A stretch of 64,000 nucleotides of DNA, taken from contig JALPQD010000054.1 in NCBI GenBank assembly GCA_023101885.1, forward strand, positions 1,476,893-1,540,892. Direction: 5' to 3'. Position 1 is the first letter of the stretch. Each line of letters starts with the position of its first letter. The position numbers and the translations under genes are program-made. The notes beneath the pieces were generated by a model. The model worked only from the letters and a program-made list of their open reading frames with translations, was not told the DNA's origin and made no database searches. The stretch is from Typhlomys cinereus. Lineage: Eukaryota; Chordata; Mammalia; Rodentia; Platacanthomyidae. Of the stretch, positions 11,481 through 21,094 are shown piece after piece.

Positions 11481-12526
11481 TACCAAACCCACCCAGCTCA
11501 CCTAGAGACACTGGACGATAAATCTCTGTAATACAGTAATTGCAAGGAGTATGAACAGGCGGGATGGGGTAGGAGGGCCACACCAGAAACAAGGAGAGAG
11601 GGGACCATGTTACAGCAGAGAAAATAGGCCTCCATCAAGGACTGTGAGTAAGCAATGAGACATCTGGTTAAGTTCACAGACTTTTCGTTCCTGATCATCT
11701 ACAACTGAGGGGGTGTGATCTCACCAGTAGGGGAGGGCATATAGTCTGGCAGATAATAAGTAACCATTTTGCAAATGGGTGATTGACCCCTCCCTCACTG
11801 TGGTTTCCTACTTTTATTGCATCTACCTTTGAATATTCTCTTATAACAAGACTCTAGTTTAACAATTTTTTATTTCCGGCCAGCGGGTGACATCCAATAC
11901 CCATCAGGATGGAGTGAAGGGCATTGCAGGAGCAGAAAAACTGCAAAAAAAAAAAAAAAACAAACCAACAAACCATAATCCAGAACTTCAGAGACTCTAT
12001 ATCAACCACCTAGAACTAGGCCAGCCTAATCTCTCCCCATCCTGAAGCTCAGGGAAATTTGCCCAAGAGGGGGCGGTAAGAGTGTAAGAGCACAAGGATG
12101 GGAGGAACAATGATATGTGAGATACTCCACACAAGTTAGGGCCGAAGCAATCATAATTGGACTTTACATGCCCTGTGCAATGTCCAACACACTATTATCC
12201 CCACAAAGTCTAGCATTTGCTAAAAGCTCTAAGATCTTTGGAGGCAAGCCAAAATAGTGTTCCTATACTTAAGGGGAACACAGGAAAGGGTTCAGGGAAA
12301 TGCCGCTGGGTCCTTGTATGTTATCGGAAAGGAGGACCCAGAGGAGAGTCAGGCATGCACATTAAAGGATTCCCCTGAGATTGGAGGAAGGGAGGCACTG
12401 GGGGGTGGGGAGGGAGGGGTGAGGGGAGGGCGAGCAGAGGAGTGGGGGGAGGAGGAGGGAGGGAGAGAACCGGTGTACCTATTAAGTTTGTATGAGCGGA
12501 GATAATAAAAAATGTTAAAAAAAAAG
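11481..12526 (+). other. L1 copy 1 3' UTR with G-rich purine tract
   Basis: Untranslated end of copy 1, shared with the other copies in the window. It contains a purine, mainly G, tract at about 12383-12470 made of GGGAGG-type runs, then 'gtgtacctattaagtttgta' and an A-rich end at about 12515-12526. Such tracts are a known feature of mammalian L1 3' UTRs and can form G-quadruplexes. Confidence 0.85.
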
Positions 12527-12794
12527 AAATTTTTGTCAATTTGATAGTTGCAGGTTGTTTGGGGCACAGGTGTGAAGAATCGATGGTTGGAGCATTCCCT
12601 TCAACAACCTGTAGGTGATTGTTTAATTGATTTGGAAGACCTAGTCCATAGTGGATGGTTCTTCCCAGTGGTGGACAAGATGAAAGGACGAAAGGAAATG
12701 CAAGGAGAAGAGAATTGTTGTTGAGTCCATTATCAGTGCATTATGGCCCTCTTTGTTGCTGTTGCCATTTTTATATATAGTGTATATTGTATAT
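12527..12794 (+). mobile_element. MaLR-like LTR body, right of L1 copy 1
   Basis: Continuation of the LTR that starts at 6396. The segment (tgtcaatttgatag, then 'ggttgtttggggcacaggtg', 'aggtgattgtttaattga', 'cccagtggtggacaagatga') aligns with the start of the LTR at 53754. It ends in a TA-rich run near 12770-12800. Beyond that lies the TTAGGG-like repeat, and an LTR 3' end reappears at 13344. Bases 12527-12544 are the right copy of the L1 target duplication. Confidence 0.7.
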
Positions 12795-13320
12795 AATATA
12801 TATATCTAGGGCTCAGGTTATGTAAAAATCTATATGCAGCATTAGGAATAGCCATACTCTAGGGTTGAAATTAGGGAAAATTAATAGGAGCTGCTATATT
12901 ATAGACTCAAACTACATTTCAGACTAGTGTTACAGTGAGAGTTATGGTTATGGTTGGGGCTGTGGCCAAGTCTTAGACTTGGGTTGGATTTAGAGATATG
13001 TTAAACATTAAGGGTAAGCTGAGAATAGGAGTTATATAAGGACTATAAGATAGGGCTGTGTTTAAGATAAAGTATAAGATTACATCTTAGGACTAGTGTT
13101 ATGGCAAAGGTTATTGTTCCAGTTAAGACTATAGTCAAGGTCTTAGATCTAATTTAGACTTCAGCTAGATTGAAAGTTATGTCAAGGGATAGGATTAGGG
13201 ATAGGGGTATGGATAAGGCTATTGTAAAGGGAAACATTTGGATTAGATCTAAAGTTGCAGTTAGGGCCTGGGTTATGGTTAGGGCTAGAAATATGGCAAG
13301 ATCTAGGATTCTAACGTGTG
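12795..13320 (+). repeat. Degenerate TTAGGG-like repeat, copy A
   Basis: About 525 bp of imperfect 6-base units such as ttaggg, ctaggg, gttatg and ggataa, poor in C on this strand. It is not only low-complexity: long tracts align in order with 15545-15735 (for example 'tcagactagtgttac' and 'ggggctgtg...caagtctta') and then with 21095-21340 ('gggcaaaggttattgtt', 'tagattgaaagttat', 'agatctagg'). At 13069-13081 the sequence aaagtataagatt is the unoccupied form of the L1 copy 2 insertion site. It sits inside the microsatellite-like 3' part of an LTR. Confidence 0.75.
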
Positions 13321-13377
13321 CATATGTGTGTGTGTGTGTGTGTGACTCTACTCCAACAGAGAACCCTAACTAATACA
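13321..13377 (+). mobile_element. (GT)n and MaLR-type LTR 3' end
   Basis: A short GT microsatellite (13322-13343) is followed by 'ctccaacagagaaccctaac' and TAATACA. This is the typical 3' terminus of MLT1/MaLR LTRs, in which a TA or GT run precedes 'ctctggagaaccctgactaataca'. It probably closes the LTR that begins at 6396. Confidence 0.7.
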
Positions 13378-14793
13378 GTCGTGTATTCATACCAGCAGCA
13401 TGAAGAGTAACTACAATCTATGTGAAGCTAGAAGGAATTTCAGACTATACAATAATCTCTTCCTCCTCTATTGTCCACATACCAGTGAGATCCTATAACA
13501 ACTCCTCATTTTCACTTTGCCACGGAACCACAACAGCTAGAATCACGTTTGGAAATGTGCATACCATCTAGAATAATCACACTAAAAATAATGAACTCCT
13601 AACATGCATTTAAAATAACAAATTGCCCCCACAGGTAGTTGGTAAAGATAAATACAATATAAAGACAGGAAGCAGAGAAATAAAGCTGATGTCTTGGTAA
13701 TGTTGAGGATAGGTCATGGTAAATTAGCTATGGGAATGGAGCTTCATGAAATCTGCTCCAAATGGAGAGCATAGGTTAGAAACATTCTTTGACAGGTTGT
13801 CCTTCTGGGCTTTCTAAAACACTTAGATTGACACAATCTTTGTAAAAGAAGTTGCACTCTTTTCTTGTATGTGCTTATAATTGTTGAAGAGAATGAAGAA
13901 AAGACTTCTACAGTCATTGATTGACATGTTGATTTACTGGTGAGTGACTATTTCAGCACTAATTTCAAAACCTTAGAGAATAATGGCTCTGAAAAAGTGG
14001 CTGAGTGTTGATCACCATGAAAACTTATTTTTTTTAGTAAGTGACACTAATTGCAAAATAATGGCTGTATACTTCTCATTCTGACTTATGCTGGCAGACA
14101 AATGTTTTATTATTATTTTTTAATTTACTACTTTAACAATTCACTTGGCTTGCCAGATTCCTTCCTGAATTACCTTGGAAAAGAGCCTGGGCATTGTTAG
14201 CATGTCTCTGTTTGATTGATTCCAAAATATGAAATCATCTTATGTGAAGTCTTTATTATCTCAGCACTACAACCATTCTAACTAAACCTCAAGGACTGAT
14301 CAATGAAAGTTTTTCTCATATCTTAGCTTCCAGAGGTTTTAAAATAAAGCATGAAAATATGACTTCCTTTCACACAACATGTCAGATTTATGGGCAAAAG
14401 AACCTTTTATTCTACATTGTTCCATTGCTACCCTCTATAAATGTTTAATCCAACTTTGCTCAGTATTGCTAAGTATTACGGAAATATGTATATTATTAAT
14501 GTTGAAATTTAAGGCTGAAATGTCTTTGACAAGATTTATGTTGCTAGTATTCTATTTAATTTATCATGAACAAATGCAACATATTTTTATGTATTCTCTC
14601 CTTAGTGATTTTATTTGGGCATAAGGTATTCTCTAGAGAAATGTGAAAATATTTCTGAGAAAGAATGTTTATGGAGCTTAAAACAATAGAATTGTGTAAT
14701 CCAGTGTTCTCATTTTTTTTTGTTTCCTATTGATGGTTTCTTATTTCCCATTTGTGAATATTTATAAGAATTTGTCGGTTCCATTTTTATGTC
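13378..14793. other. AT-rich stretch, nothing recognised
   Basis: No recognisable gene or repeat. The 81-codon plus-strand frame at 14379-14624 is hydrophobic, as expected from T-rich DNA, and has no known family. Confidence 0.45.
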
Positions 14794-15196
14794 TGTGTCA
14801 GTCACCATTTGTTACTGTGAAAATACACCTGATTAAATCAACTTAAAAGAGAACAGGTTTGTTTCAACTCACAGTTTTGGGGGATTCTACCCATTATTTA
14901 TTTATTTATTGCATTTGAATTTACAGTAAAGCTGTTTATCATGATAAACTATTATTTCACAGCCTGGCAACTTGATTTTGGAGGGGGAGAAGAGAGAGAG
15001 ACAGAGAGAGAGAGAGAGAAAGAAAGAGAGGGAGAGAGAGAAGAGAAGAGAATAAAAGAAAACAGGGCCCTATAATCCTATAATTGCCACTAAGAACATA
15101 TATTCAATGACAATTGAACTCTGACAACCAACTAACCCCTGACTATTAAAATCTCTATTATTTCTCAATAGTAGCACAAACAGAGGACCAATGTAT
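14794..15196 (-). mobile_element. Antisense MaLR-like LTR with GA expansion
   Basis: On the plus strand it reads 'cagtcaccatttgttactgt', 'gattaaatcaacttaaaaga', 'ggtttgtttcaactcacagt' and, at the far end, 'caatagtagcacaaacagag'. This is the order seen in antisense MST/ORR-type LTRs of rodents. A TTTA-rich patch and a GA microsatellite (14982-15050) lie inside it. It directly precedes the second TTAGGG-like repeat block. Confidence 0.5.
14982..15050. repeat. (GA)n microsatellite
   Basis: Imperfect GA/GAAA repeat lying within the LTR remnant at 14794-15196. Confidence 0.9.
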
Positions 15197-15740
15197 TAGA
15201 AAGATAATTAAGCCTATGGTTAGGAAGAATAGTTGATTTAGGTCTAGGACTTATACTAAGATTAGGTAATGGATAGGACTGGAATTGAGGCTATTCATAA
15301 ACAATGGTTAAGATATAGACTGGGATGAGTTCTGTAGTTAGTGTAAGGACAAGACTTATGATTGGAGTCAGAGCTACAGATAAGTCTTAAGCTTGGCTGG
15401 TATTTAAAGCATGTCTATGATTAGAGCTAGGACTAGTGTGAGGGGTAGAAAAAAAAAGGCAGTGAACAGTTAAGACAAAGACTTGCTTTAGGTCTCAGAA
15501 TATTGTTAGGGCTAGGATTTATGGTAAAATTACAGCTAGGTTTGGGATCAGGCTATGTAAAGATCTATATAGAGGTGAGGACTAGGACTAGTATAAGGTT
15601 GGGATTAAGGAAAACTGATAGGTACTTTTAAGATATAGATTCAAACTAAATATCAGACTAGTGTTACTGTGAAAGTTGGGGCTGTGATCAAGTCTTAAAT
15701 TTACAGTTATAGGACTATGTTTAATATAAAGAGAAGGATT
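15197..15740 (+). repeat. Degenerate TTAGGG-like repeat, copy B left part
   Basis: Units such as ttaggt, ctagga, gttagg and ggataa, same strand as copy A. From 15545 it aligns in order with copy A from about 12820 ('gttatgtaaa.atctatat', 'gggattaaggaaaactgata', 'actaaatatcagactagtgt'). It is cut at 15740 by L1 copy 2 and continues after 21094. Confidence 0.75.
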
Positions 15741-15744
15741 TCCC

Positions 15745-16456
15745 TTATTCCCCAGACCCAGACCAAGGCAGACTCCCTACTCCTCAGGTAAGACCCCTAG
15801 ACCATGCCCTAGGCCCCAGGTCACCTGTGTGCTCCACTAGCAGCCAGTCTGCTCTGGCACTGGGGAAGACCCCTAGGCCATGGTCCAGTTCCCAGGTGAT
15901 CTACGTGTCCCACTAGCTACTGTACCCTTCTGTCCCAGACCTGGACCAGGACAGACTCCCTGCTTCTCCAGAATTCAACAGAGTACAGAGAAAACCCAAG
16001 AAAAGCTCTAAGGGACAAACACCATATATCTGAAGTACTCCGAAATCATCCCATCACATGGGAGAGAATGTTCACATTCAGTTCAAAGATAAATAAATCC
16101 TTTTTAGATCTTGTTCCTCTTAATTATTAGTCACTGTAGTTAAACATTTCCATATAGACACCCAAAAACCCATACAAGTTCAGGGACTATACCATTTACT
16201 CTCACATATTATCAAGGAAGTAAAACTGAAAAGCACACTACCATATTAATCTTTATTCCCTGTCTACTAAACCTGGCTTAATTGATGGACTAACAGTGTA
16301 ATAGTCTCATCTAGTAAATAACACCAATACTAGACAAGCGTACCCAACTCCAAGGCAAACATTAGTAATCACTGCTCAAGTGTAGTAATACTGTCTAATT
16401 CAGTTCAGTCAAAAACACACAGAAACAAAAAGAAGGTCATAAGAGATAAAATGACA
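15745..16456 (+). promoter_or_regulatory. L1 copy 2 5' UTR with monomer-like repeats
   Basis: GC-richer than its surroundings at the start. Block 'aagacccctag.ccatg' occurs at 15790 and 15866 (76 bp apart). Block 'cagacc..gacca.g.cagactccct' occurs at 15753 and 15936 (183 bp apart). The order A-B-B'-A' looks like remnants of tandem promoter monomers, as known for mouse L1. From about 16090 it becomes AT-rich up to the ORF1 ATG. That it has promoter function is inferred from position only. Confidence 0.6.
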
Positions 16457-17465
16457 ATGCCCAGGTCACAGCACAAATCCATGAGAAGCAAAAACCAAGA
16501 CAACAAATCTTCTACTGAAAGAATCAACCCCATAATGATAGATTTCAACCAGAACAAACTCACAGAAAATAGCCAAGAAAGCCATACCCAAGATAATGAT
16601 ATTCAAAGCCTGATCTTTACTATGATCAATACTATGAAAGAGGAAATCCAGGAGGAGTTAAATAACCGCATCAACCATTTTGAATAGGAAGCACTTGGAG
16701 AAGATGAGAAAAGCAGTTGAAGAAACAAATATAGGCATAGAGCAGTTAAAATAATCTCAAGCAGAAAGTTATCTTCAACCCAGAACTCTAATAGAGAGTC
16801 TTATTAGCAGAACTAATGAAGCAGAAAATAGGATATCAGATCTTGAAGACAAAGTGGAAGAACTAACCAGTTCAATCGAAGAGGTTGTTAAAGCCAAAGA
16901 GATACTTGAGAGTAACATTCAAGAGTTATGGGACACCTTGAAGAAGCCTAACATGCGGATTCACGAAATACCAGAACAAGAATCCCAAAATACCACACCT
17001 GAAGAAAATTTTCAAATTATCATGAGGGAAAACTTTTCTCATCTAAATACAAGAGGCATTTCACAACCCAAATAAATATGACCAAAAGAGAAACTTGCCA
17101 AGGCAAGTAAATAGTGAAAGTACTCCACATATAAGACAAAGAAAATGTGCTGAGAACTTCAAAAAAAAAAAGTAACTTTTAAAGGTAAACATATTAAAAT
17201 AACAAATGAGTTTTCAATGGAAACAGTAGAAGCCAGAAGAGCTTGGAGAGATCTATTTTAAGTGTTGAATGAGCAAAAATGTCACCCCAAGCTGATATAT
17301 CCAGCAAAACTATCAGTCATGATCTGGGGTGAAAGAAAAATTTTGCACCATAAAGACAACTTGAAGGCTTACATGACGACAAAAGCAGACGATCAGAAAA
17401 TGCTAGAAAATATACTCAAGCTTGAAGAGAACAAGCATATCCAGGAGGACAGAAGGAAAGTATAA
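16457..17465 (+). pseudogene. L1 ORF1, broken (copy 2)
   Basis: Homologous to ORF1 of copy 1. The start MPRSQHKSMRSKNQD corresponds to MPKSKCRSMRNKTQE; an extra in-frame ATG lies 6 bp upstream. Surviving frames are 16451-16687, 16854-17075 (coiled-coil/RRM part with RIHEIPEQESQNTTPEENFQ) and 17262-17465 (C-terminal domain, ending HIQEDRRKV). Several frameshifts separate them. Confidence 0.85.
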
Positions 17466-17469
17466 GACC

Positions 17470-20103
17470 AATTCAATGGAATTAACTCAGCAATCAAAAG
17501 ACACAGATTACATACATGGATAAGAAATCACAACCCATTCATCTGCTGCCTTCAGAAAACACATCTCACCACAAAAGATAGGCACATTCTAAAAGTAAAA
17601 GGCTGGTCAAAAATTCTGCAAGCTAATGGAACCAGGAAACAAACAAGGGTAGCAATTATGCTATCTTACAAAGTAGACTTCAAAGCAAAAAAATTCATAA
17701 GAGACATAGAAGGATACTACATTTTAGTCACAGGTACAATTCACCAGGAAGACGTCACAATACAGAACATATATGCACCTAATATGGGCTCCTCTACATT
17801 CATTAAGCAAATGCTACAATATCTAAAACATATTCAGGGATTTCAATACTGCCCTCTCAACTTGGGATAGATCAACAGGCCAAAAATGTAACAGAGACAC
17901 ATTGGAACTTAATCAAACACTTACCGAAATGGACCTTACAGATCTCTATTAAACTTTCCACTACACACCAAAGAATACACATTTTTCTCAGCAGCACACA
18001 GAACTCTCTCCAAAATAGACCATAAAAACTGGGCCACAAAAAGAATCTCCACATATACAGGAAAGTTGGAATTTTAGCCTGCACCCTATCAGACCACCAT
18101 GGTCTAAAGCTTGACATCCACAATACAACAAGCAGCAGTTTCCAACACTAACTCTTGGAAACTAAAAACTATGATGCTGAATGAGAATTGGGCTCAGGAA
18201 GAAATCATAAAGGAAATTCAAGATTTTCTAGAAGCAAAGGATAATGAAAATACAACAAATCAAAATCTCGGGGCCACAATGAAAGCCGCCCTAAGGAACT
18301 AGACAAAGGTGTCTGTTCTCACAACTTCTATTCAATATTGTACTTGAAGTCTTAGCTGGAGACATAAGATAAGAGAGGGAGATAAAAAGGAGTCAAATTG
18401 GCAAGGAAGAAGTCAAGATACTTCTATTTGCAGATGATATGATCATATACCTGAGTGATCCTAAAAGACCCCACCAGGAAACTACTGGAACTAATATAGA
18501 AGTTCAGCAGGAGTATCAAGTTACAAAATAAACATGCAAATATTAGTGGCCTTCCTATGCACCAAGGATGAAAGAAGTGAAAAAGCCCATTTACTATAGC
18601 ACTTAGAAAATGAAATACCTTGTTATAAACCTAACCAAAGAAGTGAGAGACCTTTACAATGAAAACTTGAAAACCCTAAAGAAAGAAATTACAGAAGACA
18701 CCAGAAAGTGGAAAGACCTCCATTGCTCTTGGATTGGCAGAATCAACATCATAAAAATGACCATCCTACCAAAAGCAATATACAGATTCAATGCTATACC
18801 AATCAAAATCTCCAAGCAGTTCTTTAAAGAAATTGACCAAACAATCTCAAAATTCATTTGGAAGCACAAAAGACCCAGGATAGCAAAAACAATCCTTAGT
18901 AACAAAAACACTGCTGGAGGTATCACCATACCAAGCCTTAGTCTATACTACAAATCCATCTTAATACAAAAAGCCTGGTACTGGCTCCAAAATAGACATG
19001 TAGATTAATGGATAAGGGTTGATGGCCCAGATATAAGCCCACACAATTACAGCCATTTGATCTTTGACAAAGGGGCCCAAAAAAGAACAGCATCTTCAAC
19101 AAATGGTGCTGGCATAACTAGATGTCCATAGTGCAGAAGATTAAACCTGGACCCGTCCTTGCCACCATACACAAAAGTCAATTCCGAATGTATCAAGGAC
19201 CTCAATATTAGGCGAGAGACTAGTGAGAACCCTAGTTAAAGTGGTAGGGAACTCCCTCGAGCTGATTAGGCTAGGCCAACTGTGCCTAAAGCAGAAATCC
19301 AATATTGCAGTCACTAGGACTAACGCTCAACAAATAGGATCTTATGAAATTAAAAAGCTTCTGTTCAGATAAAGAGATTGTAAACCAAGCAAAAGGCAGC
19401 TCACAGAATGGGAGAAAATCTTCACTAACTACATATCTGGTAGAGCTCTATTATCTGGAGTGAACAAAGAACTTAAAAAACTAACCACCAAGGAGATAAA
19501 TGGCCTGAATTAAAAAATGATCCTAAGAATTCAAAAGAAAGTTTTCCAGGGACAAAACTGAAATGTTTAACAAATATCTTAAAAAGTGTTCCTCATCCTT
19601 AGCCATAATGGAAATCAAAACTTCCTTGAGATATCATCTCACCCTGGTCAGGATGGCAAAAATCCACAATACAAACACCAAATGCTGGACAGGATGTGGT
19701 GAGAAAGGATCTCTCCTACATTGCTAGTGGGAGTGCAGGCTTATACAACCACTCTGGCGATCTATTTGGTCGATTTCTAAAAAGGTCAAAGATTTAAATG
19801 CCATATTACCCTGCTATACCACTACTGGGAATAATCCCTCACAGAGCAAAAATTCACTACAATGATACAAGCACAACCATGTTCATAGCAGAATCATGTA
19901 ATCAACCCAAATGCCCAACAGTTGATGAGTGAATAAGGAAAATGTCATAAATTTATACAATGGAATACTACTCAGTCATCAAAAAAGATGAATAAATGAA
20001 ATTTCTGGGAAATGGATGGAATTAAGAAAAAATTATATTGAATGAAGTGTCCCAGACACAGAAAATTAAGTACCATATGTACTCCCTAATAGGTGGATCC
20101 TAG
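17470..20103 (+). pseudogene. L1 ORF2, broken and internally deleted (copy 2)
   Basis: The ORF1-ORF2 spacer and the first codons are missing: sequence passes from just after the ORF1 stop directly to 'aatggaattaactcagcaat', which matches codons after NING in copy 1. Endonuclease parts follow to about 18295. Then 'gccctaag' joins 'gaactagacaaaggtgtctg', skipping what is 8555-9627 in copy 1, so the linker and early RT are lost. The FADD-type motif survives in DNA near 18427-18441. The RT/thumb frame at 18610-19008 and the Cys-rich end follow. The stop is at 20101-20103. Confidence 0.85.
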
Positions 20104-21094
20104 TACCAAACCCACTTAATGGCATATTCAAAATCTCTGTAATACCTACTGTAATTGGAAAGATTTTAACAGGAGGGATAGAGAAGTAGAGCCCCCCAGA
20201 AATAAGAAGAGAGAGCATCATGCTTCAGTAAAGAAAATAGGTCACCATCAAGTATTGCATGTAAGTAGCACAACATGTGGTGAAGCTCACTCTCACTTCC
20301 CTTCCTAGTTACTTGCAGCTGAGGAGGTTTGATCTCACCAGTCAGGGAGGATATAGAACTAGAAGACAGATGGTAACCATCCTGCAAATGGAACACTGAC
20401 CTCCTCCCCACTCACTGCGGTGTCCTACTCCTATTCCATTTGCCTTTGAATCTCCTCTTATATTAAGACGTTCATTTAAGCAGCCTTTTATCTTTGGTTA
20501 GGTGGTGACCTTCAATACCAATCAGGATGCAGCTAAGGGTGGTGCAGGAACACCAAAACTAAAAACAACAACAAACCATAATTCAGAACACCAAAGACCC
20601 TACATTAATCACCTGGAACCAAACCAGGCAAATCTATCCCCATCCTAAAGCTCAGGGAAACTTGTGGAAGAGGGGGCAGCAAGATTGTAGGAGCCTAAAG
20701 ATGGCGAAGACTAAGGATATGCAATATGCTCTAAACAAGTTAAGGTTGCAGTGACCGTAACTGAACTTGCTCCCATGCTGGCAAGGGCTCTGGGTTATGC
20801 TACTGAGTCCTTACCCCTCATTAGGGTGGAGAACTCAGAGGGAGGTTTGGCATTCACACAAGGGGATGCTCCAGAGAGTGGGTGGGGGAGGGGGAGGCAT
20901 TTGAAGAGAAGGAGGGAGAGGGGTGAGGGGACAGGTGGGGGTGAGAGTGCAGAGGAAATGGGAGGGTGGAGGGAGGCGGTAGACAGGGGTACCTATTGAG
21001 CTTGGATGATTGGGGAAAATTAATAAAATTTAAAAAAAGAAGAAAAAAATGTTTTAACCAATAAATTTTGTCCATTGACAATTTCATCTTAAAA
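20104..21094 (+). other. L1 copy 2 3' UTR plus possible 3' transduction
   Basis: Shares the layout of copy 1, including a G-rich purine tract at about 20875-20985. After the usual L1 end and a first A-rich stretch (about 21030-21048) there are about 45 extra bases with AATAAA at 21060-21065, then a second A-run at 21091-21097. None of the other copies has this extra piece. Confidence 0.6.

Larger units (their letters stand above)
6433..12526 (+). mobile_element. Near full-length LINE-1 copy 1 (about 6.1 kb)
   Basis: A complete non-LTR retrotransposon insertion bounded by a perfect 18-bp target-site duplication, aaatttttgtcaatttga (6415-6432 and 12527-12544). The order is a short 5' leader of about 110 bp, ORF1 (6544-7613), ORF2 (7671-11480), then a 3' UTR of about 1.05 kb with a G-rich purine tract and an A-rich end. 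The short leader compared with copy 2 suggests slight 5' truncation inside the 5' UTR. Both ORFs carry frameshifts and stops, so the element is dead, though the perfect duplication argues against great age. It interrupts an older MaLR-like LTR. Confidence 0.93.
15741..21094 (+). mobile_element. LINE-1 copy 2 (about 5.35 kb), internally deleted
   Basis: Bounded by diverged 13-bp duplications, aaagagaaggatt (15728-15740) and aaagtgtaagatt (21095-21107), which differ at three positions. The order is a 5' UTR of about 0.7 kb, ORF1, ORF2 lacking its start and about 1.07 kb of the EN-RT linker and early RT, then a 3' UTR. The diverged duplication and heavier mutation make it older than copies 1, 3 and 4. 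It splits the TTAGGG-like repeat, and copy A of that repeat shows the empty site. Confidence 0.88.

Noticed and set aside
12257..12567. Overlapping 70-80 codon frames rich in Gly, Arg, Pro
   Set aside because: They are translations of the L1 3' UTR purine tract and recur at 20751, 27511, 27725, 41441, 44153, 44815 and 58616. Not genes.
12795..13320. True telomere or chromosome-end sequence
   Set aside because: The units are too degenerate and the block is embedded among LTRs and L1s; at most it is an interstitial remnant.
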